This document shows, one piece after another, positions 8,596-17,793 of a DNA stretch of 64,000 nt; the first letter of the stretch is position 1; each line of letters starts with the position of its first letter. The DNA is from DATARN01 sp963851105 (GTDB taxonomy: Bacteria > Actinomycetota > Acidimicrobiia > Acidimicrobiales > Palsa-688): the NCBI GenBank assembly GCA_963851105.1, contig CAWKNP010000013.1, positions 6,831 through 70,830 of the forward strand, read 5' to 3'. Both the position numbers and the translations under genes were made by a program. The notes beneath the pieces were generated by a model, which saw only the letters and a program-made list of their open reading frames with translations, did not search any database and was not told the origin of the DNA.

Positions 8596-11416
8596 TCACC
8601 GCCGCTCCTCGCCCGCCGAGGGAGGTCCGGCGGCGGCGGGGCCGGACCCACCGTCGACCGCGCCCGCGCCCCGGTCCTCGAGCCCGGCCAGGACCGCCAA
8701 GACTTCGTCGCCGTAGAGCTCGAGCTTGGCGGGCCCGATGCCGTCGATGCCCCGTAAGGCGACCAGCGACGCCGGCCGGGCGGCGGCGATGGCGTACAGC
8801 GTGGTGTCGTGCATCACGATGTAGGCGGACACGCCGTCGTGGCGGCTGCGCTCGGTGCGCCACGCCCGCAGCGCCTGCTCGACCACAGGATCGACCTCCG
8901 GCAGCGGCGGCCGCTCCCGCCCCCCGGCGCCCCGGGCCGACCGGCCCGCCGCCACGCCACCGCCGAGCGCCATCCCCGACGCGCCCCGACCAGAGCCGGC
9001 CACGGCGACGCCCGCTCTCCCTGAACCGGTGACCGCCGCCCGAGGCCGGGGGGCCGGCGCCGGGTGCGCCAGCTCGGCCACCATGGGCGACGGCCGGGTC
9101 TCGTCGGTGAACAACACCACCTGGTCCTGGCAGCGCGTCAACGCCACGTGCAGTACTCGGCGCTCCTCTTCCTCGTCCTCGGCCAGGCGGTGCGGCAGGA
9201 TCCCGGCGTTGACCCCGAAGACGGCCACCCGGCGCCACTCCATTCCCTTTACCCGGTGCACGGTCGACAGGGTTACGCCTTCCGCGGGACCTGACCCGTC
9301 GGCGCCCAACCGGGTGCGCAGCCACCCGTCGAAGGTGGCGGCGTCGGGATGCAGTCCCGCCACCTGCTCCAACGCGTCGATGTCGTCGAGGTGGCTCGAT
9401 CCTTCCCCGCCGCGTGAGCTGTCGAGGAGGCTCATGGCCCCGCCGAGACCGACGCTGTCCTTGATGAAACCGAGGACCGAACGGGTGGTCGCCGCCTTGA
9501 GCCGGGCCCGGGCGATCAGCAGCTCGAGGTCGCTCACCAACCACTCGACCTTGCCCGCCTCCTTGTCGGGCACCTGGGCCGCGATGGCGCGAAGGGCATC
9601 GACGCTCCACCAGCTGCGCCGGCGGACGCGGTCGCCGAACCACTGCGGCAGGCCCCGGCTCGGGCGGCGCAGGATCTCGGCGACATCTTCGGCCGCGATG
9701 CGGCCCGGCGGGCGCGGTCGCGATGCGCAGGTAGGCCAAAGAGGCCCGCAGCCCGGTGCGCTCGAGCACCTCCAGTCCGAGCGCCGAACGCAGCGGGATG
9801 CCGGCCTCGAGCAACGCCACCTGCGGCGCCAGCAGCAGCGCGTTGACCCGGGTCAGCACCGCCATGTCCGAGGGCGCCACCCCGGCCGCCAACCACTCCC
9901 TGACCACCGCCACCAACGCATCGGCCCCCGCCGCCGGCGGGTGGGCCACGACGCGCAGCGCGTCGGCGGCGGGCGACGCGTCCGGGCCCGGGCGGACGGC
10001 TTTGGCCACGCGCCGCTCGTTGTGCGACAACAAGTCGCCGGCCTGGCGCACGACCACCGCCGGGCAGCGGTAGTTGACCTCGAGGGGGTGGTCGGTGGCC
10101 GCGGGAAACAGCTCCCCGAAGTTGATGAGGAACGCGGGGTCGGCGCCCGCGTGGCCATAGATGACCTGGTCGTCGTCGCCCACACCGAAAACATCGAGTT
10201 GCGGCGTCGCCAGCAGCCGCAACAGCAGGACATGGGCCGGCGTGAGGTCCTGGAACTCGTCAACCAGCAGATGCCGGCACCCGTCCTGGGCCCGTTTGCG
10301 GAACGCGCCGTCGGCTAGCAGGACCTCAATCGCGCCGTAGATCTGCTCGTCGAAATCGACCGCCCCCTCGCTGCGCAGCGCTTCCCGGTAGGGCCCGAAG
10401 GCCACCGCCAGGCCTGGCACGTCGTCGCGCCAGTTCTCGACCTCCTCGGGATCGCGCAGCCCGAGACGCACCTGGCCGAGGGCTTCAAGGTAGGGGGCTA
10501 CCGGGTCGGTGTTGGCCCGGTGGCGGCGGACGGGCACGAACCGCTCGATCAGCCGCCTGACCTCGCGTTCGTCCAGCAGGCGGGGCGCGCCGCCGCGGGC
10601 GTCGGCCAGCAGGCGGTAGCCGAGAGCGTTGAGCGTCCGGATCCGGGGGGCCACGTCGGTGGTGCGCGCCTCCATCTCCAGCTGCGCCTTCTTGTTGTAC
10701 GCCACCGCCAGGACGGTGTGGCGTTCGTAGCCGCGGTCGCGCACCAGGTGGCGGAGGCGCTCAGTGAGGACCCGGGTCTTGCCCGACCCCGCCGGGGCGA
10801 TGATCCGCGCCGCCCCCGAGCCGTGGCACACCGCGGCCAACTGGTCCGGTGCCAGGTTGGCCCGAGACGTCACCGGTGCCGGCACGACCGCGGCCGAGCC
10901 TGACTCCACCGACTCGGAGTGGACCACCGCCAGCCCGTCGACCTCTTCGGGCATGAAGCAGGCACGGGGGCCGCCGTCGACCCAGGCCCCGGACCCGTCG
11001 GCCAGGCGGACATCTCCCGCCTCTGCCCCGGCGACCTCGGCAACGCCGGGCAGTCGCGCCGCCTTGCGACCCCACCACCACACGGCTGCCTCCGGCCCGG
11101 CGCGGGCATCGTAGGTATTGGCCCAAACCAGAAAATGCAGGCGGTCGGACCAGGCGTCGAACCCCGGCCCCACCTCCCACGGCTCGCCCCCGAAGGCCCG
11201 AGGCTCCCGGAACAGCCCGGGATCGACGCCGAGCTCGATGACGACGCGGCGCCGGGTCGCCCAGGCGAGATGCAGCGCCGCCACCACTGCCGCCGGGGCG
11301 GCCAAGGCCGCCGCGTCGACCCTGATGACCTCGGCGTCGGCCCACCGGGCGGGCACGGCCTGGCCGGCGGTGATCACGACACCGCGGCCGAGGATCGCAG
11401 GCCCTGGGCTACTCAT
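8596..11416 (-). pseudogene. UvrD-type superfamily 1 helicase with HRDC domain, frame broken once
   Basis: ATP-dependent 3'-5' DNA helicase of the UvrD/PcrA superfamily. From ATG 11416 there is an unusual N-terminal domain of about 190 residues, then Walker A APAGSGKT (about 205), DEFQD (about 387), GDDDQVIY and VNYRCP. One extra base near 9702-9706, in a G/C run, breaks the frame after YLRIATAPAG. The continuation (RIAAEDVAEIL...) holds STVHRVKGMEWRRV, VALTRCQDQVVLF and a C-terminal HRDC domain ending near DEVLAVLAG. The repaired product is about 940 residues. A C-terminal HRDC domain also occurs in mycobacterial UvrD2. Probably functional in the organism, with a sequence error here. Confidence 0.85.
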
Positions 11417-11478
11417 TGCCAGTCGAGGCTAGGCCCACCCCTGCGACCGGAACTCCGCTCCGGCAGCCCGCGCCCCTT

Positions 11479-11892
11479 TTACCCGAGTTCGAAAGGTTCG
11501 AATTCCAGTGACACCGAATTGATGCAGTACCGCTCCCCTGTCGGTCCCGGACCATCGGGAAACACGTGGCCCAGATGGCCACCGCAGCGCCGGCACGTGA
11601 CCTCTGTGCGCGTCATCCCGTACGAGCGGTCCCGGTGCAGCTCCACCGCCTCGGCGACCGCGGGCGACGTGAAACTGGGCCAGCCGGTGCCCGAGTCGAA
11701 CTTGGTGCCGGACTCGAACAACACGGCACCGCAGGCCGCGCAGCGGTAGGTGCCGTCGTCGTGGTTGCTGACGAGTTTGCCGGTGAAAGGTCGTTCGGTT
11801 CCCTTGCCCCGCAGCACCTTGTACTGCTCGGGCGTGAGCTCCGCCTTCCACTCATCGTCGGTCTTGGTGACCGTTTCCTGGGCGTCGGACAT
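11479..11892 (-). CDS. msrB: Peptide-methionine (R)-S-oxide reductase
   Basis: Repairs the R-epimer of methionine sulfoxide in oxidised proteins. It is 137 residues from ATG 11892. It has the two zinc-binding Cys pairs (C51/C54 in CAAC and C100/C103 in CRRC) and the catalytic Cys123 in RYCINS, along with the conserved SGTGWPSF segment. It is the zinc-containing MsrB type. It is divergent from the SNF2 helicase gene with about 240 bp between them. A much longer reading frame continues upstream through the helicase on the opposite strand, but that is a GC-rich shadow. Confidence 0.97.
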   Translation of the reverse strand: MSDAQETVTKTDDEWKAELTPEQYKVLRGKGTERPFTGKLVSNHDDGTYRCAACGAVLFESGTKFDSGTGWPSFTSPAVAEAVELHRDRSYGMTRTEVTCRRCGGHLGHVFPDGPGPTGERYCINSVSLEFEPFELG

Positions 11893-12132
11893 GGTGCGAG
11901 CGTACCGTCGGCGGGGCCCAACGGCGCTGGCGGGAACAAACCGCGCCGCGGTCGCGTTGTGCGTAATGGTTGAATCCCCTAATCTTGGGGTTGGCATCCT
12001 CGTGCACCGGGAAGCCGAAGGATACGATGGACGGAGGCCCGCTGCTGTTGGGCTTTGGAGTCCTCGTTGGTGACCGGCAGGGGCTATGGCCGAGATGCGG
12101 CGCGAGGCGTCTCGGTAGATAGGGCGAGGTGA

Positions 12133-15100
12133 ATGTTCGAAACACTGTCCTTGGACTTTGAGGCGCTCGTCGCAGATGATGCGGCGGGTGAGGCCACGTC
12201 CGAGGATCTGAAACGCCTCGAAGCCCACCACGACGCATGGGTCGCGACCCTGCGACGGATGGCCGTCGACACCCACGACTCGCTCCTGCGGGCGCGGCAC
12301 CTGACCGGTCCCGAGCGCGACCAGGTCGTCGCCGACCTGAGCGAAGAACGCGAGCGTGTGACCGCGGCGTTGCTTCGCGTCGGGGGCGACGACTACGCCT
12401 TCGACTTCGACGAGCCCGAGGCCTTCGAATCCGAGCAGGTGGCGTTCCCCGGGGACGGAGCCGGGCCCCGCCGGGCGCCCGCCGGCCGCACCGACGCTCC
12501 CGAGCGGGTCCCCGACACCGAGGAATTCGTCGCCACCGGCCCCCCCGCCGTGCAGGCCTCGTGGGCCGCGGGCCGGGTCGTGCTGTGGGCCGGCGGACCG
12601 GGCTCGCCGCCGGTGCCGCTCGAGCAACTCGTCGAAATGGTCGAAGAAGCCGGCGCCAAGCCCGTCCAGTGGGAGCCCCATGGTGGTGTCCCGCTTCCCG
12701 GAGGTGCCCGGGCCGATGCCGTGACCTCGCCGGCAGGCCAAGCCCTGGGCTGGCTGGTCGGTGTCGGTAGCGGGCAAGTGGGCCACGATGTCGGGCCCAG
12801 CACCCGCTGGTTGGCGGACATGGCGACGTGGGCCACCGAACTGGTGGCGCAGGGTCGCATGGTCCCCCGCCTGCGGCGGACCCGCTCCCGGGAGACGGGG
12901 CCGACAGGGTCGTTTGCGGTGCGCTGGGTCCCCGGCCTCATCGACACCGACCGTCTGGCCGTCATGATCTCCCGTATGCCCGGCGCGGTCAGCGCATGTT
13001 CGAGCAGCCAGCCGGCCGACGGCATGAGCCGAGCCGTTCTCGCCGGCATGGTCGACGCCATCTGCCGGGAGGGCGCCACCCGCTTGGTCCTGCCTGCCGC
13101 CCCTCCCACCGCCAAATCGGCGGTCGACCTGGCCGAGGGGGTGCTGGCCGCTCTCGGGGGCGCCCGCTTCGAGGCGGGCGTCGCCCTGGGCGAGGACCTT
13201 GCCGGCCGGATCGACCGCTGGACCCGCTCGGTTACCGCCGAGACCGGCGTCCAGCTGATCGTGCGGCTTTCCCCCCCCGACCGCGAGGGCGTGTGGCTCC
13301 TGTCGGTGCTCGCGGCCGGCGTCGAGTCGAACCTGGTGCCGGTCGAGGTGGCCATGGTCACCGCCGGGCGCGCCAAGCGCATGGCGGTCGAACCCCAGCT
13401 GGCCCGGTTGGAACGTCTCTATCCCATCCTGGGCCGCCCGGGCGGCCAGCGCCGGGGCGAAGTGGCCCTGTCGACCGACGAGGCGTGGACCCTGATGAGC
13501 GTCACCGGGCCCATCCTCGAGGCAGCGGGCTTCGAGGTCCAGGTCCCACCGCTTTCCCGCCGGCGCCCGAGCCCGTCGCTGCGCATGTTCGCCGACGCGG
13601 TGCCCCATCAGAGCGCGGTCGGCGCCCAGCAGCTCTGCCAGGTGCGGTGGTCGGTCGTGTTCGACGATGTCGAGCTCAACGCCGCCGACATCGCCAAGCT
13701 GGCGGCCGAGGCCCGGCCCCTGGTGAAATCACGGGGCCGCTGGATCGAACTGGATCACGCCGACTTGCAGGAGGCCGCCGCCGCGCTGGCCGAGCGGGCG
13801 CTCAACACGCAGCTTTCCGGTGCCGCCGTCTTGCGCCACGCCCTCGGACTGGAAAGCGATGTCCTCGCCGGCCACGTCATCGTCGAAGGCAGCGGCTGGG
13901 CCGCCGACCTGCTGCGGGCGACGGCGCAACCGCTGGCCCCCGCCACCGAACCGAAAGGTTTCCGGGGCAAGCTGCGCGAGTACCAGGCGCAATCGCTCGG
14001 CTGGCTCGGCTTTCTCGACAGCGCGGGGCTGGGCGGATGCCTCGCCCTCGACATGGGACTGGGAAAAACGCCAACAGTCCTGGCCCATCTCCTGGCGGCA
14101 CGCGGCGATGGTCCCGCGCTGGTCATCACGCCGCCCGCGGTGCTCGGGAACTGGGCCGCCGAAGCCGCCCGTTTCGCGCCCGGCCTCAGTGTCGTCGTCC
14201 ATCACGGCCCCGGACGGGCGCAGGGCGAGGCGCTGGCGAAGTTGATCACTCGCACCGACGTGCTGCTCACGACCTACGGCACCGCCGTGCGCGACGAAGT
14301 GGACCTGGCCGCCATCGACTGGGCCCGGACGATCGTCGACGAGGCCCAGACCATCAAAAACCCCCACAGCGACGCCGCCCAGGGGCTGCGCCGCATCCCG
14401 TCGCGGTCCCGGCTGGCCCTGACCGGGACCCCGATCGAAAACGGCCTCGGCGACCTCTGGGCCATCCTCGACTACACCAATCCCGGCCTGGTCGGTGCCC
14501 GCTCGTCGTTCATCAGCCATCTGTCACGGGCGAGCGACAGCCCCGATTCGGCCGGTGAGGATGCGCTGCGGGCACTCAACGGCCTGCTGGTCTTCCGTCG
14601 CACCAAGGCGGAGCCGGAAATCGCCGCCGAGCTCCCCGACAAGATCGATCAGCTCGACCAGTGCTCGCTCACCCAGGAGCAGATCGGCCTGTACCAGGCG
14701 GTCCTGGACCGGCTGCTGGCTGATGGCCTCGACGACGACGCCACCGCCCGCAAGGGCCAGATCCTGGCCGCCATCACTGCCCTCAAGCAGATCTGCAACC
14801 ACCCCAACGCCTACCTCAACGCCGATTCCGGCGAGGGACTGGTCCTCGACGGCCGCTCGGGCAAACTTGCTCGCCTCGACGAGATCGTCGAGGCGGTATT
14901 CGCCGCCGGCGAGCGGGTCCTGATCTTCACCCACTTCGCCCGATGGGGCGAGCAGCTCGCCACCTACCTCGGCCGTCGTTACGGCCACCCCGTGGCCTGC
15001 TACCACGGCGGGCTGGCCACCGGGGTACGGGACCGGCTCGTGCGGGAGTTCCAGGAGGGCAAGGGCGCCGGCGCTCTCGTGCTGTCGCTGAAGGCCGGCG

Positions 15101-15444
15101 GAGCCGGACTGAACCTCACCGCCGCCAACCACGTCGTGCTCTACGACCGGTGGTGGAACCCGGCCACCGAGGACCAGGCCCGGGACCGGTCGTGGCGCAT
15201 CGGTCAGACGAGGACTGTCGTGTGCCACCGCCTGGTCTGCCCCGGCACCGTCGACGAGCGCGTCGAGGAAGTCGTGGCCGGCAAGCGCAAGATCGCCGAT
15301 CTGGTACTGCCCAAACAGAGCTCGCTGGCCGACCTGGCGCCCGACCAGTTGCGCGCCGCCCTCGGCCTGCGGACCGACGCCCTGGTCGAAGACGAGCCGA
15401 CCGGCGCCGAGGTCAGCGGCGTGGATGAGGAGGACGCGGCATGA
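12133..15444 (+). CDS. SNF2/Rad54-family DEAD/DEAH helicase
   Basis: Large 1103-residue ATP-dependent DNA translocase. An N-terminal region of about 600 residues resembles the SNF2-associated regions of bacterial RapA/HepA-like proteins. The helicase core follows: motif I LDMGLGKT (about 639), motif II DEAQ (about 736), LTGTPIENGLGDLW, LVFRRTK, QICNHPNAYL, then the C-terminal RecA lobe with LIFTHFARWGEQL, SLKAGGAGLNLTAANHV and the arginine-finger motif DRSWRIGQTR (about 1025). ATG 12133 was chosen because the sequence is continuous from there. It overlaps the next small gene by 4 bp (ATGA). The role is probably DNA repair or transcription recycling (family inference). Confidence 0.93.
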   Translation: MFETLSLDFEALVADDAAGEATSEDLKRLEAHHDAWVATLRRMAVDTHDSLLRARHLTGPERDQVVADLSEERERVTAALLRVGGDDYAFDFDEPEAFESEQVAFPGDGAGPRRAPAGRTDAPERVPDTEEFVATGPPAVQASWAAGRVVLWAGGPGSPPVPLEQLVEMVEEAGAKPVQWEPHGGVPLPGGARADAVTSPAGQALGWLVGVGSGQVGHDVGPSTRWLADMATWATELVAQGRMVPRLRRTRSRETGPTGSFAVRWVPGLIDTDRLAVMISRMPGAVSACSSSQPADGMSRAVLAGMVDAICREGATRLVLPAAPPTAKSAVDLAEGVLAALGGARFEAGVALGEDLAGRIDRWTRSVTAETGVQLIVRLSPPDREGVWLLSVLAAGVESNLVPVEVAMVTAGRAKRMAVEPQLARLERLYPILGRPGGQRRGEVALSTDEAWTLMSVTGPILEAAGFEVQVPPLSRRRPSPSLRMFADAVPHQSAVGAQQLCQVRWSVVFDDVELNAADIAKLAAEARPLVKSRGRWIELDHADLQEAAAALAERALNTQLSGAAVLRHALGLESDVLAGHVIVEGSGWAADLLRATAQPLAPATEPKGFRGKLREYQAQSLGWLGFLDSAGLGGCLALDMGLGKTPTVLAHLLAARGDGPALVITPPAVLGNWAAEAARFAPGLSVVVHHGPGRAQGEALAKLITRTDVLLTTYGTAVRDEVDLAAIDWARTIVDEAQTIKNPHSDAAQGLRRIPSRSRLALTGTPIENGLGDLWAILDYTNPGLVGARSSFISHLSRASDSPDSAGEDALRALNGLLVFRRTKAEPEIAAELPDKIDQLDQCSLTQEQIGLYQAVLDRLLADGLDDDATARKGQILAAITALKQICNHPNAYLNADSGEGLVLDGRSGKLARLDEIVEAVFAAGERVLIFTHFARWGEQLATYLGRRYGHPVACYHGGLATGVRDRLVREFQEGKGAGALVLSLKAGGAGLNLTAANHVVLYDRWWNPATEDQARDRSWRIGQTRTVVCHRLVCPGTVDERVEEVVAGKRKIADLVLPKQSSLADLAPDQLRAALGLRTDALVEDEPTGAEVSGVDEEDAA

Positions 15445-15737
15445 GCCGGCGCCGGCGTAGCAATGGCATCCCGCCCGCCGATGGCCGTTTCTGGGGCCGT
15501 GACGACCTCGAGCTCACTCCCGTCGCCAAGATCCGTCCCACCCCCGATCCCGGCGCCTTGCCCCGCTCGCTGGGCAACCCCCCGCTGGCAGTCAGCCCCG
15601 CCACTGCCCGCCGTCACCTCGATGCCGTCTACGAGGAGGCCGTTCGCGCCGCCACCGCCCTGGCCGCCGCCAACGGGCTCCTCGACACCGAGTACTGGGA
15701 AGAGACGGTGCCGGCCGGTCCTTCCTCTGACGACTGA
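15441..15737 (+). CDS. Small hypothetical protein coupled to the SNF2 helicase
   Basis: A 98-residue protein whose ATG overlaps the helicase stop codon (ATGA), so it is probably translationally coupled. It has a basic N-terminus (MSRRRRSNGIPP), a Pro-rich middle and a short C-terminal helix (TARRHLDAVYEEAVRAATAL) ending in acidic residues. No family is recognised. The tight coupling suggests an accessory subunit of the helicase (inference). Confidence 0.7.
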   Translation: MSRRRRSNGIPPADGRFWGRDDLELTPVAKIRPTPDPGALPRSLGNPPLAVSPATARRHLDAVYEEAVRAATALAAANGLLDTEYWEETVPAGPSSDD

Positions 15738-15767
15738 GCCCAGCGGGCGGTTTCGTAGTCTCGTGGC

Positions 15768-16790
15768 GTGATCCGGGCCACCTACGAGATCGAGCCGCCG
15801 GGATCGGCCGAGATGCTGGCCCTGCGGGCGTCGATCGGCATGGAAAGTGGTCCTGCCTGGGCCCGAGGGCAGGTCATGAGCGAAGAGGCGGGCCGGGCGG
15901 TGCTCGAGTTCCCCGACGGGAACTGGGGGACCGACATGGCGTTGCTCGTCTCCGCGCTGGTGACAGGCGAGGGCAGTGAGTCCCGCGCGGTGGACCGCTG
16001 CCGCCTCGTCGACTTGGAGTTCCCCGATGGCTACCTTCCGGGGCCCGTCTTCGGCGCCATCGCCCCGCGGGTACCGGTCGACGTCGGGGTCATCGTCAAG
16101 CCCGCGCTCGGCCTGTCCCCCCGGGAAGTCGCGGACGTCGCCCGGGCGGCGGTGGCGGGCGGTGCCGGCTTCATCAAGGACGACGAGATCCTGGGCGACC
16201 CCGACTGGTGCCCGCTCGCGGAGCGGGTGGCGGCGGTGGCGGGTGTCCTCGAACCCGGTGTCGTCTACTGCGCCAACGTGACGGGCCGCGGGCAGAGCCT
16301 GGTCGGCCGGGCCCGGCAAGCCGTGGCGCTCGGCGCCACCGGGATCATGGTCAACGCCTTCGCCCAGGGCCTCGACGGACTCCTGGCCCTGCGCGAGGCG
16401 GAGTTGGGGGTCCCGATCCTGGCCCACCGGGCGGGCAGCGGAGCCATCACCCGCAACGAGCGCTTCGGCGCCCGAGGGGCGGTGCTGGCTCGCCTGGCAC
16501 GTCTGTGCGGGGCGGACTACTGGATCGTAGGGGCCTTCGGCGGCGCCCTGTTCGACAGCGACGAAGAGGTGCGGGCCAACCTGGACGCGCTGCGCGGCCC
16601 GTGCGGGTCGGCCCGGCCGGCCGTCGGCGCCTTCGGCGGCGGGTTGCGGCCCGACGACGTCGCCCGTCAGGCGGTCACCGCCGGCGGCAGTGGCCTGGTC
16701 ATGCTGCTCGGATCCCAGGCGTACGGCTACCCGGGGGGCCTGGAGGCCGGCGTGGCGGCGGCGGTGGCCGCCCTTGCGACACCCCGATGA
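15768..16790 (+). CDS. RuBisCO-like protein (form IV), methionine-salvage context
   Basis: A 340-residue RuBisCO large-subunit homologue from GTG 15768. Seen directly: VIVKPALGLS (Lys111, matching the active-site KPK loop, second Lys replaced by Ala), GGAGFIKDDE (Lys137-Asp138-Asp139-Glu140, matching the carbamylated-Lys and metal site), HRAGSGA (His220), and glycine-rich C-terminal phosphate loops (GAFGGGLRPDD). The RuBisCO loop-6 Lys is absent (GAFGGALFD), so CO2 fixation is not expected. It overlaps mtnA by 4 bp (ATGA), so it probably acts on a methylthio-sugar phosphate: the DK-MTP-1-P enolase or the MTRu-1-P isomerase reaction of known form IV proteins. It is shorter than usual (about 400+). 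Confidence 0.85.
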   Translation: MIRATYEIEPPGSAEMLALRASIGMESGPAWARGQVMSEEAGRAVLEFPDGNWGTDMALLVSALVTGEGSESRAVDRCRLVDLEFPDGYLPGPVFGAIAPRVPVDVGVIVKPALGLSPREVADVARAAVAGGAGFIKDDEILGDPDWCPLAERVAAVAGVLEPGVVYCANVTGRGQSLVGRARQAVALGATGIMVNAFAQGLDGLLALREAELGVPILAHRAGSGAITRNERFGARGAVLARLARLCGADYWIVGAFGGALFDSDEEVRANLDALRGPCGSARPAVGAFGGGLRPDDVARQAVTAGGSGLVMLLGSQAYGYPGGLEAGVAAAVAALATPR

Positions 16791-17755
16791 GCACCGACCC
16801 GATCCCGCCCACCATCGAGTGGCGCGACGGGCGCATCGTCATGATCGACCAGCGCCGCCTCCCGGGGTCGCTCGTGCTCCTCTCCATCGCCACCGTCGAC
16901 GAGCTGTGCGGGGCCATCGCGTCGCTGGCCATCCGGGGGGCCCCGGCGCTCGGCGTGGCCGGAGCCATGGGCATCGCGCTGGCAAAAGCCACCGGGATAC
17001 CCCTCGCCGAAGCAGCCGAGAGGCTGATCGCGACCCGCCCGACGGCAGTCAACCTGGCCTGGGCGGTGCGCTTGGCGTTGGCGGCACCCGATCCCCTTGC
17101 CGAAGCACAGCGCCTGGCCGCCGAGGACATCGACCGCAACCGGCGCATCGGCGCCTTCGGGGCTTCGCTGCTGGCTTGCGGTCCCCGGATCTACACCCAT
17201 TGCAACGCCGGCGGCCTGGCGTGCGCCGGCTACGGCACCGCAGTCGGGGTCATCCGCGCCGCCCACGAGCAGGGAATGGCCCCATCGGCCTGGGTGGGCG
17301 AAACCCGACCGGTGCTCCAGGGAGCCCGTCTGACCGCGTGGGAGCTGCAGCGCCTTGGGATCCCGGCCACGCTGGTGGCCGACGTCATGGCGGCGTCGCT
17401 GATGGCGTCGGGCGAAGTCGACTGCGTGATCGTGGGCGCCGACCGCATCGCGGCCAACGGGGACGTGGCCAACAAGATCGGCACCTACGGCCTCGCCATC
17501 ATGGCCCGCCATTTCGCCGTGCCGTTCTATGTGGCCGCTCCCACCTCGACGTTCGATGTCGGATCCCCGACCGGCGCTGACATTCCCATCGAACGCCGGT
17601 CGGCGGCCGAGGTGACCGAGCTGGGGGGCCACCGGATCGCCCCCGACGGCATGGCCGCCGAGAACCGGGCTTTCGACGTGACCCCCGCCGAGCTGGTGAC
17701 CGCCATCATCACCGAAGACGGCATCGTCGACCCCGCGTCGCTACGGCTGCGCTGA
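16787..17755 (+). CDS. mtnA: S-methyl-5-thioribose-1-phosphate isomerase
   Basis: Converts methylthioribose-1-phosphate to methylthioribulose-1-phosphate in methionine salvage. It is 322 residues from ATG 16787. The catalytic Cys139 is in THCNAG and Asp219 is in VGADRIAANGDVANKIGT, both standard for the family, as are IRGAPALGVAGAMG and GETRPVLQGARLTAWEL. It is translationally coupled to the upstream RuBisCO-like gene. No mtnP, mtnK, mtnB, mtnC or mtnD lies within the window, so the rest of the pathway must be elsewhere or different. Confidence 0.95.
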   Translation: MSTDPIPPTIEWRDGRIVMIDQRRLPGSLVLLSIATVDELCGAIASLAIRGAPALGVAGAMGIALAKATGIPLAEAAERLIATRPTAVNLAWAVRLALAAPDPLAEAQRLAAEDIDRNRRIGAFGASLLACGPRIYTHCNAGGLACAGYGTAVGVIRAAHEQGMAPSAWVGETRPVLQGARLTAWELQRLGIPATLVADVMAASLMASGEVDCVIVGADRIAANGDVANKIGTYGLAIMARHFAVPFYVAAPTSTFDVGSPTGADIPIERRSAAEVTELGGHRIAPDGMAAENRAFDVTPAELVTAIITEDGIVDPASLRLR

Positions 17756-17793
17756 CCGCCGGGCGCCCACCCGAACCGGGCAGCTCCGGAGAA

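Noticed and set aside
11893..13608. Long in-frame upstream extension of msrB through the SNF2 helicase gene
   Set aside because: The extension is antisense to a well-conserved helicase and lacks homology. MsrB starts at 11892 with a normal length.
15768..16790. CO2-fixing RuBisCO
   Set aside because: The loop-6 Lys and second Lys of the KPK loop are missing, and the protein is about 100 residues shorter than true large subunits.
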